A stretch of DNA of 64,000 nt, from the NCBI RefSeq assembly GCF_003992675.1, contig NZ_RZMZ01000015.1, forward strand, positions 434,001-498,000. The letters are read 5' to 3'. Shown one piece after another: positions 16,805 through 24,943 of this stretch (within the stretch, counting starts at the first letter, position 1; the number at the start of each line of letters is the position of its first letter). Made by a program: the position numbers and the translations under genes. Source of the stretch: Flagellimonas marinaquae (GTDB lineage: Bacteria; Bacteroidota; Bacteroidia; Flavobacteriales; Flavobacteriaceae). The notes below the pieces were generated by a model. The model was not told the DNA's origin. It was given only the letters and a program-made list of their open reading frames with translations, and made no database searches.

Positions 16805-17314
16805 ATGAAACAAACAGAATTTTTAAATGTGGTTTTACCTTTTCAGGATAAACTGTACAGGCTCGCCAAGAGACTGTTGGTTTCCCGGGAAGAAGCAGAA
16901 GATGCCACTCAGGAAATTTTGTTGAAGCTATGGTCAAAGAACGAGTCCATGTCAGAGTACAAAAATGTTGAGGCCTTTGCCATGACGATGACCAAAAACT
17001 TTTGTTTGGACCGCTTAAAGTCCAAACAAGCAGGGAACCTAAAACTGGTCCACAGCAATTACAGCGACGACAACACCTCCCTACAGAAACAATTGGAGGC
17101 CGAAGACAGTGTGAGTTGGATGGAACGGATCATGGAAGAACTGCCAGAACAACAAAAAATGATATTGCAGCTACGGGATGTGGAGCAATATGAGTTCGAC
17201 GAGATATGCGAGCTCTTGGACATGAAACCCACTGCAGTGCGCGTAGCGCTGTCGAGGGCTAGAAAAACAGTACGAGAAGAATTAATAAAAAAACACAACT
17301 ATGGAATTGGGTAA
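16805..17314 (+). CDS. RNA polymerase ECF sigma factor (sigma-70 family)
   Basis: Alternative sigma factor of 169 residues. Region 2 spans about residues 10-75, with KRLLVSREEAEDATQEILLKLW (the DATQE core motif) and NVEAFAMTMTKNFCLDRLKSK. Region 4 spans about 105-165, with LPEQQKMILQLRDVEQYEFDEI and MKPTAVRVALSRARKTVREEL, the helix-turn-helix that reads the -35 element. The ORF overlaps the next gene by 14 bp, so the sigma and its probable anti-sigma are translationally coupled. A GTAAC-N16-CGTC element upstream suggests it drives its own operon. The signal that activates it is unknown. Confidence 0.95.
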   Translation: MKQTEFLNVVLPFQDKLYRLAKRLLVSREEAEDATQEILLKLWSKNESMSEYKNVEAFAMTMTKNFCLDRLKSKQAGNLKLVHSNYSDDNTSLQKQLEAEDSVSWMERIMEELPEQQKMILQLRDVEQYEFDEICELLDMKPTAVRVALSRARKTVREELIKKHNYGIG

Positions 17315-17735
17315 CATAGAGAAAATATTGGAAAAGTACTTCGAGGCCACTGCCACAGTGGACGAAGAAAGAACACTTAGGGCGTATTTTGCACAAGATG
17401 AGGTTGCACCTCACTTGGAACAGTACAAACCCATGTTCAACTACTTTTCCAAAGCCAAGGAAGAAAAGTACACCAAGCAGGTACCATTAAAACCTAGAGT
17501 AAACTATTACAAGTGGCTATCCGTAGCAGCGGCCGTAGTTCTCGCCTTTGGCATTTATTTTGGCAATCAGTACCAAGAAACAAAACGCTTGGAACAGCAA
17601 AAGGCGGAGTACGCCTATCAGGAAACCAAAAAAGCTTTTGAGCTCCTCGCAGAAAACTTTAGTCGGGGAACAGAAAAAGTGGCCTACCTGAACGAGTTTG
17701 AAGAAGCAAAACAAAAAATTTACAGTAACAATTAA
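17301..17735 (+). CDS. small inner-membrane protein, probable anti-sigma factor
   Basis: A 144-residue protein with a cytosolic N-terminal part (residues 1-72, beginning MELGNIEKILEKYFEATATV, similar in layout to Bacteroidota anti-sigma regulators that count a small helical domain) and one membrane helix at about 74-92 (LSVAAAVVLAFGIYFG). A charged, coiled-coil-like C-terminal part (QYQETKRLEQQKAEYAYQETKKAFELLAENF) would lie outside. The 14 bp overlap with the sigma gene and the single membrane segment argue for an anti-sigma role. No ZAS zinc motif (HxxxCxxC) is present. Function is inferred from position and topology. Confidence 0.75.
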   Translation: MELGNIEKILEKYFEATATVDEERTLRAYFAQDEVAPHLEQYKPMFNYFSKAKEEKYTKQVPLKPRVNYYKWLSVAAAVVLAFGIYFGNQYQETKRLEQQKAEYAYQETKKAFELLAENFSRGTEKVAYLNEFEEAKQKIYSNN

Positions 17736-17748
17736 AAAACGTAACAAA

Positions 17749-18288
17749 ATGAAAAAGTATATTTTAATCGCAGTAATGACCGTGTTGCCTTTGGCAGGAT
17801 TTTCACAATCAGTTTTTGACAAGTTCGAAGATCTGGATGATGTAACTACGGTAATCGTGAACAAGAGCATGTTCAACCTGTTGGCCAAAATGGATATCGA
17901 AACAGATGATCCAGAAGCAAAAGAATTCATTAACATAGTGAATAGTCTAAAAAGCTTGAAGGTGTTCACCACTGAAAACAAGAAGATAGGTGACGATATG
18001 AAATCTTCGGTGGACAGCTATCTGAGTTCATCCAAAATGGAAGAGTTAATGCGAATTAAGGACAAAGATGCCAACGTGAAGTTCTACATTAAGGAAGGTA
18101 AGGATGCCGACCATGTAAGCGAACTATTGATGTTTGTAACGGGTATGAAAGATGTGGAGGCCAACGGGCATAAATTTGAAACAGTAATTTTATCACTAAC
18201 CGGTGATATAGATTTGAACAACATTAGCTCTTTGACCAAAAAGATGAACTTGCCTGAAGAATTGAACGAAGCAAGTAAAAAGAACTAA
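17749..18288 (+). CDS. DUF4252 domain exported protein
   Basis: Secreted or periplasmic protein of the Bacteroidota DUF4252 family, function unknown. The ATG at 17749 gives 179 residues with signal peptide MKKYILIAVMTVLPLAGFSQ. An upstream TTG-type start would place the signal peptide internally. The mature part is helical and acidic, with FDKFEDLDDVTTVIVNKSMF, MKSSVDSYLSSSKMEELMRI and a hydrophobic LLMFVTGM segment. It is third in the sigma operon, 13 bp after the anti-sigma-like gene. A paralogue follows, so the operon carries two DUF4252 proteins. Confidence 0.88.
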   Translation: MKKYILIAVMTVLPLAGFSQSVFDKFEDLDDVTTVIVNKSMFNLLAKMDIETDDPEAKEFINIVNSLKSLKVFTTENKKIGDDMKSSVDSYLSSSKMEELMRIKDKDANVKFYIKEGKDADHVSELLMFVTGMKDVEANGHKFETVILSLTGDIDLNNISSLTKKMNLPEELNEASKKN

Positions 18289-18299
18289 ATAAACCTATC

Positions 18300-18364
18300 G
18301 GTTGACAGTAATCGGGTGCGACTTGTAACAAAACACAAGAAACAACAACTCATTACTGTCAACC
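18300..18364 (+). promoter_or_regulatory. 13 bp inverted repeat between the two DUF4252 genes
   Basis: GGTTGACAGTAAT (18300-18312) and ATTACTGTCAACC (18352-18364) are perfect inverted arms separated by 39 bases of A/C-rich sequence. A few T (TTTT at 18367-18370) follow, too few for a clear terminator. It could lower read-through, protect the upstream mRNA or be an operator. Confidence 0.65.
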
Positions 18365-18392
18365 AATTTTAAGGTATTCTATCAATCAAAAA

Positions 18393-18941
18393 ATGAAACA
18401 GATGAAACATATTGTAAAAACACTAGTATTGGCCGGAGCAGTGCTTCTGGCTTCCTGTGCTTCGCAGCCTAGCCTGCAAGAATATTACGTGGACAATTCG
18501 GAGAACCCCAACTTTTTGTCCATTGACGTACCCGCAAGCATCCTAAAATTGAATGAAGAGGATTTGAACCCGACCCAAAAGGAGGCCATCGAATCCCTGC
18601 GTAAGTTCAACCTGCTGGCCTTCAAAAAGAATGCTGACAACGCAGCAGAATATGAAATCGAGAAGAAGAAAGTACGCGAAATCCTTAAAGGCGACGATTT
18701 TGTAGAGCTGATGAAAATCAATTCCAAATATGGAAAGGGCGTGATCAAATATTTGGGCGACGAAGACGCCATCGATGAAGTCATTATTTATGGGGATAGC
18801 GAAGATAAGGGATTTGCCCTGGTACGTGTACTGGGCAAGGACATGAACCCCGCCCACATTATCCAATTAATGCAGGCCATTCAAAAATCCGACTACAAAG
18901 GTGAAGGCCTTGGCGAAATTGGAGACTTTTTAAAAGGCTAA
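18393..18941 (+). CDS. DUF4252 domain lipoprotein
   Basis: Paralogue of the preceding gene, but with a lipoprotein signal (KTLVLAGAVLLASC, lipobox LASC, Cys at about residue 22), so it would be anchored in a membrane. The 182-residue chain contains DIPASIL-like and NLLAFKKNADN segments, EVIIYGDSEDKGFALVRVLG and GKDMNPAHIIQLMQAIQ, the last a family landmark. Translation may begin at MKQMKH or at the second Met, three codons on. It ends the sigma operon and is followed by an intrinsic terminator. The soluble/lipidated pair may act together, which is an inference. Confidence 0.88.
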   Translation: MKQMKHIVKTLVLAGAVLLASCASQPSLQEYYVDNSENPNFLSIDVPASILKLNEEDLNPTQKEAIESLRKFNLLAFKKNADNAAEYEIEKKKVREILKGDDFVELMKINSKYGKGVIKYLGDEDAIDEVIIYGDSEDKGFALVRVLGKDMNPAHIIQLMQAIQKSDYKGEGLGEIGDFLKG

Positions 18942-18967
18942 GACCAATCATTATATGCATCAAATCT

Positions 18968-18992
18968 GGGCGACTTTTGTCGCCCTTTTTTT
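18968..18992 (+). terminator. intrinsic terminator of the sigma-DUF4252 operon
   Basis: Stem GGGCGAC (18968-18974), loop TTTT, GTCGCCC (18979-18985), then seven T. It lies 27 bp after the DUF4252 lipoprotein stop. Confidence 0.95.
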
Positions 18993-19080
18993 ATGTTCAA
19001 TGAAACTCCATTCCTTAAACTGTGACTTGGTTTAGTATCTTAGTGTCTCATAACAAGCACACTAACAAAAATTCAACCTT

Positions 19081-19896
19081 ATGGAAAAAGCGCAGGAATG
19101 GTTCGATTACGGTATTGAACTTAGTAAGGAATTTGGTCCCAAATTACTAACAGCCCTCATCATCTATATCTTGGGGATGTGGGTGGTAAAGAAAATCATC
19201 AAAGGGACCCGCTCAGTAATGTCCAAAAGCAAATACGATGAATCCCTCCAAAAGTTTTTGCTGAATCTTTTCGCTTGGGCACTCAAAATATTTTTGATCA
19301 TTATTGTGATTTCCCGTTTAGGGGTCGACGTCACTACCTTTGCCGCAGTTATCGCTGCTGCAGGTTTGGCCGTAGGATTGGCCTTGCAGGGGTCACTCTC
19401 CAATTTTGCTGGTGGGGTACTTATTATGATTTTTAAGCCATACAAAATTGGTGATCTTATCGAGGCCCAAGGTGTTTTGGGAAAGGTAAAGGGCATTGAA
19501 ATCTTTACCACTAAATTGGTAACGCCCCAAAGCAGATTGGCCATTGTGCCCAACGGAGCCATGGCCAATGGGAACATCATCAACTACACTGCCGAAGGCA
19601 AAGTTCGGGTAGACACCGTAATCGGGGTCGGTTATGGGGAGGATATCAAAAAAACCAAGGAGGTGTTGATGAAGGTGCTTACTTCCAATCCCAAGGTTTT
19701 GAAAGACCCAGCTCCCTCCGTAAATGTACTGGAGCTGGCGGATAGTTCCGTGAATTTTGCCGTCCGTCCCTTTTGTGAGCCGGATGATTACTGGGATGTG
19801 TACTTTGATACTTACGAAAACAGTAAACTGGCCTTGGATGAAGCCGGCATCGAAATACCATATCCGCATAGGGTCAACATCGAGAAAAAGGAATAG
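19081..19896 (+). CDS. mscS: small-conductance mechanosensitive channel, MscS family
   Basis: Inner-membrane channel that opens under membrane tension to release solutes on osmotic downshift. The 271 residues contain three N-terminal helices. The pore-lining TM3 is in AAVIAAAGLAVGLALQGSLSNFAGG (near residues 85-109), with the Gly/Ala-rich packing pattern. The beta domain follows with PYKIGDLIEAQGVLGKVKGIEI and VPNGAMANGNIINYT, and the C-terminal alpha/beta domain ends in GIEIPYPHRVNIEKKE. These are the classical E. coli MscS-size features. It is transcribed alone, between two intrinsic terminators. Confidence 0.96.
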   Translation: MEKAQEWFDYGIELSKEFGPKLLTALIIYILGMWVVKKIIKGTRSVMSKSKYDESLQKFLLNLFAWALKIFLIIIVISRLGVDVTTFAAVIAAAGLAVGLALQGSLSNFAGGVLIMIFKPYKIGDLIEAQGVLGKVKGIEIFTTKLVTPQSRLAIVPNGAMANGNIINYTAEGKVRVDTVIGVGYGEDIKKTKEVLMKVLTSNPKVLKDPAPSVNVLELADSSVNFAVRPFCEPDDYWDVYFDTYENSKLALDEAGIEIPYPHRVNIEKKE

Positions 19897-19915
19897 AAAA
19901 CTTCTTTCCTTTTAG

Positions 19916-19940
19916 TGATGGTTTAAGCCATCAATTTTTT
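19916..19940 (+). terminator. intrinsic terminator after mscS
   Basis: Stem TGATGG (19916-19921), loop TTTAAG, CCATCA (19928-19933), then ATTTTTTG. It lies 20 bp after the mscS stop, before the convergent purB. Confidence 0.8.
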
Positions 19941-19965
19941 GTATTGGCCTCCGTCAATAACAAGC

Positions 19966-21309
19966 CTAAACCCCGGTATAACTTGCTGGGGTGATTTGTT
20001 TCAACTCCGCCTTAATACCATCCGACACCTCCAAGGTTTCAATGAAATCTGCAATGGATTTCTGGTTGATTTTGGCATTCGTACGCGTTAACCCTTTGAG
20101 CGCTTCATAAGGATTGGGATAGCCTTCCCTGCGTAAGATGGTTTGGATGGCCTCTGCCACCACGGCCCAGTTATCCTCCAAATCCTGTTCAAATTTAGTG
20201 GGGTTCAAGACCAATTTGTTCAACCCCTTTAAAGTGGATTGAAATCCAACCAAGGTGTGTGCAAAAGGCACACCTACGTTCCTCAGAACGGTGCTGTCCG
20301 TAAGGTCTCGCTGCAATCGGGAAATAGGCAGTTTGGCGGACAAATGCTCAAAAACCGCATTGGCCAAGCCCAAATTTCCTTCGGAATTCTCAAAATCGAT
20401 AGGGTTTACCTTGTGCGGCATGGCCGATGAGCCCACTTCCCCTTTTTTGATTTTTTGCTTAAAGTAATCCATAGAGATGTAGGTCCACATATCGCGGTCC
20501 AAGTCAATCAAAATGGTATTGATGCGCTTTAGGCAATCGAACAAAGCGGCCATGTGGTCGTAATGCTCAATTTGGGTAGTAGGGAAGGAGTGGTGCAAAC
20601 CTAATTTCTCCTGCACAAACTGCTTTCCAAAAGTCCTCCAATCGTTGTTTGGGTAGGCTACTTTATGGGCGTTGTAATTTCCCGTTGCTCCGCCAAACTT
20701 TGCGGCACTTGGAATGTCGTTCAATAGATTGAACTGCTCTTTAAAGCGTTCCACAAAAACATCAATTTCTTTCCCCAATCGCGTCGGGGAGGCCGGTTGC
20801 CCATGCGTTCGTGCCAACATGGGGATGTTTTCCCATTCCTTTGCCAATTCCTTCAATTTTTCAAAAACCTCCATGTAAGATGGCACATATACATCGTTAA
20901 TGGCTTCCTTGATAGAAAGTGGAATGGCGGTATTGTTGATGTCCTGGGATGTCAATCCAAAATGGATGAATTCCTTATATTTTTGAAGGTTGAGTTCATC
21001 AAACTTTTGTTTGATAAAGTATTCCACCGCCTTTACATCGTGATTGGTAGTTTTTTCAATATCCTTGATGATTTGCGCATCTTCGGTGGTGAAATCTTGA
21101 TAAATCTTCTGTAGCTCAGGGAATAGTCCTTTGTCAAAATCTGCCAACTGGGGCAAGGGAATCTCGCAAAGCGCTATAAAATATTCAATTTCAACAAGAA
21201 CCCTGTATTTAATCAGGGCCTCTTCCGAAAAATAGTCTTTAAGGGCCTTGGTCTTGTTTCGATACCTACCGTCAATGGGTGAAATGGCATTTAGTTGGGT
21301 CAACGACAT
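19966..21309 (-). CDS. purB: adenylosuccinate lyase
   Basis: Cleaves SAICAR to AICAR and adenylosuccinate to AMP, two steps of purine synthesis. The 447 residues match the fumarase/aspartase superfamily, with LARTHGQPASPTRLGKEI near residues 165-182 and the signature loop VGSSAMPHKVNPIDFENSEG near 290-310, which holds the catalytic Ser. FGLTSQDINNTAIPL is also diagnostic. A Bacteroidota -7 box (TATCTTTG) stands at 21333-21340, 24 bp before the ATG. Confidence 0.97.
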   Translation of the reverse strand: MSLTQLNAISPIDGRYRNKTKALKDYFSEEALIKYRVLVEIEYFIALCEIPLPQLADFDKGLFPELQKIYQDFTTEDAQIIKDIEKTTNHDVKAVEYFIKQKFDELNLQKYKEFIHFGLTSQDINNTAIPLSIKEAINDVYVPSYMEVFEKLKELAKEWENIPMLARTHGQPASPTRLGKEIDVFVERFKEQFNLLNDIPSAAKFGGATGNYNAHKVAYPNNDWRTFGKQFVQEKLGLHHSFPTTQIEHYDHMAALFDCLKRINTILIDLDRDMWTYISMDYFKQKIKKGEVGSSAMPHKVNPIDFENSEGNLGLANAVFEHLSAKLPISRLQRDLTDSTVLRNVGVPFAHTLVGFQSTLKGLNKLVLNPTKFEQDLEDNWAVVAEAIQTILRREGYPNPYEALKGLTRTNAKINQKSIADFIETLEVSDGIKAELKQITPASYTGV

Positions 21310-21332
21310 GTTCCAGAAAATTTTGAAAGCTC

Positions 21333-21340
21333 CAAAGATA
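21333..21340 (-). promoter_or_regulatory. candidate -7 box of purB
   Basis: Minus-strand TATCTTTG matches TAnnTTTG and is well placed 24 bp before the purB ATG. No clear TTG element lies at the usual spacing, so this is a partial match. Confidence 0.45.
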
Positions 21341-21355
21341 CTTAAAGTCTACAGT

Positions 21356-21928
21356 TTAGACGCCCAATTGGGCCAACTTATCCAGAGTTTTTTTGGCTCT
21401 GTTTCGGTAACCACTGGTCCCGATAGGGTAATTGTCCTCCAGAACCTGTTTCAACTCGGGGTGCACCCAATCAAATTTGAAACCTAGGTAATACAAGCTG
21501 CTCATGGCGAATACCTTGGGCGCAATGTTCATGGGTCCGATGAGCCAATCAAAGCAGGCTGTCATTATTTTTTCCAACTGGTCGTTGGTAACCTTTTTTA
21601 CAAAGGCAGGGTCTTTTTTCTTGAAGTAGGCTTCGCATACCATTTCACAAACGTGGGCTATGGGCCGAATACAGGATTCTGATTGTAGTTGCGAAAGCCT
21701 ATCGGTAAAGGTTTCCATAAAGGGCAGCAGATAGTGAAGCTGTTTTCGCATCAAATGGTCAAAAGTCCAGCTTGCATTAAAGGTACCTTCTTTGTCTTCT
21801 TGCAAAACGTATTGGAAAAGTGCTTCGGCCAATGCTGGCTCTTTCTCCAGTTGCCCTACCAAAACATCAATTTGGGCTTTTGGGACCCTACCAGAAGAAA
21901 GTGCGAGATGGAGCTGTTTCGCGGTCAT
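21356..21928 (-). CDS. hypothetical alpha-helical protein upstream of purB
   Basis: A soluble 190-residue protein without signal peptide or membrane helix. The sequence is strongly helical with regularly spaced Leu/Ala/Phe (KAQIDVLVGQLEKEPALAEA, HLMRKQLHYLLPFMETFTDRL, PVAHVCEM-like and LDWLIGPMNIA segments), resembling HEAT-repeat-like helical bundles, but no named domain is recognised. It lies 46 bp upstream of purB on the same strand. Similar genes beside purB in relatives may carry a transferred adenylosuccinate lyase name, which is not supported here. Confidence 0.7.
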   Translation of the reverse strand: MTAKQLHLALSSGRVPKAQIDVLVGQLEKEPALAEALFQYVLQEDKEGTFNASWTFDHLMRKQLHYLLPFMETFTDRLSQLQSESCIRPIAHVCEMVCEAYFKKKDPAFVKKVTNDQLEKIMTACFDWLIGPMNIAPKVFAMSSLYYLGFKFDWVHPELKQVLEDNYPIGTSGYRNRAKKTLDKLAQLGV

Positions 21929-21962
21929 GAAAATTCAATATATTTACCAAAATACTTATCCA

Positions 21963-22415
21963 ATGAAAATAGCAAAAAAAATCGCAATAGTACTTTTGGT
22001 GGTGCTTGTTGGTATGCAGTTTTACCGTCCTGAAAAAAATGTGGCAACAGGTGATTATGTAGCCGCTTTTGAAACTGAGACCAACCCTACGCCAGAGGTT
22101 AAAGCCATTTTGAAAACCGCTTGTTATGATTGCCATAGTGCCAATACCGAGTATCCTTGGTACAACAACATCGCCCCTGTTTCGTATTGGTTGGCGGACC
22201 ATATTGAGGATGGGAAGAAACATTTGAACTTTTCTGATTGGGAGAATTATGATGCCAAAAAGAAGGACCATAAATTGGAAGAACTTATCGAGGAGGTAAA
22301 AGAGGGCGAAATGCCCTTAAAGGAATACACTTGGACCCACGGGGATGCTAAACTTACCCAAGAGCAGATCAACGCCTTGGTGTCTTGGGCAAAAGATGCT
22401 AGAGCCAATTATTAA
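21963..22415 (+). CDS. haem-binding domain protein (single CxxCH)
   Basis: Small exported or membrane-anchored protein of the Haem_bd family (PF14376-like). The ATG at 21963 gives 150 residues. Residues 3-19 form a hydrophobic N-terminal helix (IAKKIAIVLLVVLVGMQF). The motif CYDCHSANTEYPWYNNIAPV near 57-76 carries a c-type haem site CxxCH, and the second conserved stretch is KHLNFSDWENYD. Candidate distal ligands are the Met/His residues in the GEMPLKEYTWTHGDA segment. It may serve as an electron carrier or haem sensor. Its 3' end overlaps the convergent sirtuin gene by 17 bp. Confidence 0.88.
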   Translation: MKIAKKIAIVLLVVLVGMQFYRPEKNVATGDYVAAFETETNPTPEVKAILKTACYDCHSANTEYPWYNNIAPVSYWLADHIEDGKKHLNFSDWENYDAKKKDHKLEELIEEVKEGEMPLKEYTWTHGDAKLTQEQINALVSWAKDARANY

Positions 22416-23097
22416 GAAGTTCCTCTACTAAATCTGGAACGCCTTGGGCCGCGGTTTTGGGAATCACTGTAAGATTTTCAAAATCTGAGGAACGGATGTT
22501 CGGGCGAGGGTCAATGAAATAGATAGGAATTTGACCTGGCGCGTAATGAATCAGACTTGCGGCGGGATACACCTGCATGGATGTGCCCACGATAATCAAT
22601 ATTTCTGCCTGATGGGTTATTTGGGCTGCGATTTCCAACATCGGCACCATTTCACCAAACCAAACGATATGGGGCCGTAATTGATGTCCATTCGGGTCAG
22701 TATCTCCCAAAACGAGATCTGTTTCCCAATCCAGCACATGGTTTTCATCCATGGTACTGCGAACTTTCAACAATTCTCCGTGCAAATGAATCACATGGGA
22801 ACTTCCGGCCTGTTCGTGCAGATTGTCCACATTTTGCGTCACAATGCTCACATCAAAAGCTTGTTCCAGTTGGGCCAAAGCAATGTGTCCGGGGTTCGGG
22901 GCCACCTCCAATAGTTGCTTTCTGCGCTGGTTGTAAAATTCCAGCACCAATTGAGGGTTTCGGGCAAACCCTTGGGGCGAAGCCACTTCCATCACATCGT
23001 GACCTTCCCAAAGTCCATTTTCGTCCCTAAAGGTTTTCAACCCGCTTTCGGCACTCATCCCTGCTCCCGTGAGCACTACAATTTTCGGTTTGGACAT
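22399..23097 (-). CDS. Sir2 family NAD-dependent protein deacylase, zinc-finger-less
   Basis: Sirtuin that removes acyl groups from lysine using NAD+. The start is taken at MSKPKIVVLTG (23097); an upstream ATG at 23106 adds three residues. NAD-binding motifs are LTGAGMSAESGLKTFRDENGLW (near 8-29) and TQNVDNLHEQAGS (near 95-107), and the catalytic His is in VIHLHGEL. FYNQRR contains the Y-x-x-R motif that in SIRT5/CobB marks desuccinylase and demalonylase activity. The two CxxC zinc pairs normally found between the HLHG and PHIVWFGE motifs are absent. It is third in a DoxX-Gpx-sirtuin operon. Confidence 0.92.
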   Translation of the reverse strand: MSKPKIVVLTGAGMSAESGLKTFRDENGLWEGHDVMEVASPQGFARNPQLVLEFYNQRRKQLLEVAPNPGHIALAQLEQAFDVSIVTQNVDNLHEQAGSSHVIHLHGELLKVRSTMDENHVLDWETDLVLGDTDPNGHQLRPHIVWFGEMVPMLEIAAQITHQAEILIIVGTSMQVYPAASLIHYAPGQIPIYFIDPRPNIRSSDFENLTVIPKTAAQGVPDLVEELLNNWL

Positions 23098-23134
23098 ATG
23101 CTTCAATTTATTTTTTAAAGCAGCCTATTAATGG

Positions 23135-23617
23135 TCATAACAATTTTTCGATGTCCTTTTCCAAATCCTTGGGTATGGTGGTTGGACCGAATCGCTTTTT
23201 AGGAACCCCTTTGTTATTGATCAAGAATTTGGTGAAGTTCCATTTGATCTTGCTGCCAAAAATACCGCCGCCCAGTTTGGACTTTAAAAACTTAAAAATG
23301 GGATGTGCGTTTCTGCCATTCACCTTGATTTTTTCGAACATAGGAAAACTAACGCCATAGTTGAGCTGGCAAAACTCTTGTATTTCCTCTGCGGACCCAC
23401 TTTCTTGATTGCCAAATTGGTTGCAGGGAAAGCCCAAAACCACCAATCCTTTATCCTTGTACTTTTGGTACAATTTCTCCAAGCCTTTGTATTGTGGGGT
23501 CAATCCACATGCACTTGCGGTGTTAACGACGAGAATGGTCTTGCCCTTAAATTGCTCCATGGCTATTTTTTCGCCATTTAGGCTATTGGCTTCAAAATCA
23601 TAAAAAGATGCGTTCAT
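23135..23617 (-). CDS. glutathione peroxidase family protein
   Basis: Thiol peroxidase of the Gpx family that reduces peroxides. In bacteria without glutathione it is probably thioredoxin-dependent. The 160 residues include the peroxidatic Cys37 in [19 protein letters not shown] (the selenocysteine position of animal enzymes), the [10 protein letters not shown] motif (second Cys and the Gln of the catalytic tetrad, near 69-78) and the Trp-Asn motif KWNFTKFLI. The extra Cys in FPCNQF is the likely resolving-type Cys. It lies one base downstream of the DoxX stop, so is co-transcribed. Confidence 0.95.
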   Translation of the reverse strand: MNASFYDFEANSLNGEKIAMEQFKGKTILVVNTASACGLTPQYKGLEKLYQKYKDKGLVVLGFPCNQFGNQESGSAEEIQEFCQLNYGVSFPMFEKIKVNGRNAHPIFKFLKSKLGGGIFGSKIKWNFTKFLINNKGVPKKRFGPTTIPKDLEKDIEKLL

Positions 23618-23618
23618 A

Positions 23619-24041
23619 TTATTCTTTTGATTTGTTCATCAAATGTTTTAATGCTCCTGTAGACCATAGCGCCCAAAGTATCAATACGGGTTGAAAGAAC
23701 AACCGAATGAACCTTTTCCTGTCCGTGTCCAGCCCAAAGGCATCGATTCCATTGGTATATTGGGAAATGTTTCCAGGAAATATGAGTACATAAAAAATGG
23801 CCAATACGATTCCCACTTTAATTTGGTGTTTCCAAAGAAAAATCATGGCCAAGCCAAGACCAATCTCCACTACGCCCGAAGCAACGACCAAAAAATCCAT
23901 GAATTCGGGACTGCTGGGTAGCCATCGTGGAACCTGTGCCTGAAATTCTTCCCTTTGAAAGGTCAGATGGCCAATACCTGCCAGCACCATTAAACCTCCC
24001 AAGATGATCCGCATTGATTTTTGAAGTACACTTGTTTTCAT
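23619..24041 (-). CDS. DoxX-like integral membrane protein
   Basis: A 140-residue membrane protein with four predicted helices. These cover [57 protein letters not shown] and [13 protein letters not shown]. The GHL and PGN motifs match the DoxX/DoxD-like family; several members are linked to respiratory or redox membrane functions, but activity is not defined here. It is the first gene of a minus-strand operon with Gpx (1 bp gap) and the sirtuin. Confidence 0.82.
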   Translation of the reverse strand: MKTSVLQKSMRIILGGLMVLAGIGHLTFQREEFQAQVPRWLPSSPEFMDFLVVASGVVEIGLGLAMIFLWKHQIKVGIVLAIFYVLIFPGNISQYTNGIDAFGLDTDRKRFIRLFFQPVLILWALWSTGALKHLMNKSKE

Positions 24042-24249
24042 ATGTCACAAAATATGGAACCTTGTTCTTTAAAAAGATAGGGAGTTTTCCTCAAAAAGAA
24101 AACCATAATTTTTTAAGAGTTGATGTTGCGGCTAAAGTCAAGGAATAAACTTGTATCCCAAAAAGGAAATTTGATTGAAAAGCTCCATGCGTATGGTTTT
24201 CCATCAAGCGAATGTACATTAAAAAAAACCATTTTTTTATCTTGGTTAT

Positions 24250-24903
24250 ATGATTGACCATAATTTGTTGACATACTTGGAGACCTACCTTACAGCAGAG
24301 CGAAAACAGCGATTTTTGAGCGTGCTCCAAAAAAGGACCAAACATATCACAGTGGCCGTCGAGGACGTTTATCAGTTGCACAATACCAGTGCTATATTGC
24401 GTAGTTGCGATGTGTTCGGGGTACAGGAGCTTCATGTTATCGAACAGCGATTTGGGAAACGATTGGACAAGAACATCGCTGTGGGCGCGGAGCAATGGGT
24501 GGACGTGCATCGGTACCGTAGCACCGCAGATTGCATCTCCCGTTTGAAGGATAAAGGGTATCGGATTATTGCAACAACGCCCCATAATGATTCATGTATG
24601 CTGCCCGATTTTTTTCCAGAAAAAAAATCAGCCATATTCTTCGGTACTGAAAAAGAGGGTCTTTCCGAAACTGTAATGCGGCAGGCCGATGGTTTCCTTA
24701 AAATACCAATGGTCGGTTTTTCGGAAAGTCTCAACGTTTCTGTTTCGGCGGCTATTATCATTCAGCAATTGGCGCAAAAAGTCCGGGATTCCGACCTCGA
24801 CTGGCGTTTAACGGAGGAAGAAATACTAGAGAAACGCCTGGAGTGGACCAGAAAATCCATCAAGCATGTTGAAGGAATAATCAAAAGGTACTTATCTGAC
24901 TGA
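24250..24903 (+). CDS. TrmH/SpoU family RNA 2'-O-methyltransferase
   Basis: Transfers a methyl group from AdoMet to a ribose 2'-OH, probably of tRNA (guanosine-18 type). The 217 residues show the three SpoU motifs: NTSAILRSCDVFGVQELHVI (near 40-59), IFFGTEKEGLSETVMRQADG (near 130-149) and IPMVGFSESLNVSVSAAIII (near 153-172). The C-terminal extension (RLTEEEILEKRLEWTRKSI) is typical of TrmH. It is followed after 40 bp by the SRPBCC gene. The exact target site is inferred. Confidence 0.92.
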   Translation: MIDHNLLTYLETYLTAERKQRFLSVLQKRTKHITVAVEDVYQLHNTSAILRSCDVFGVQELHVIEQRFGKRLDKNIAVGAEQWVDVHRYRSTADCISRLKDKGYRIIATTPHNDSCMLPDFFPEKKSAIFFGTEKEGLSETVMRQADGFLKIPMVGFSESLNVSVSAAIIIQQLAQKVRDSDLDWRLTEEEILEKRLEWTRKSIKHVEGIIKRYLSD

Positions 24904-24943
24904 TTTTTTTGTACTTTTAGTTGACAACCAATGAATTACAGGC

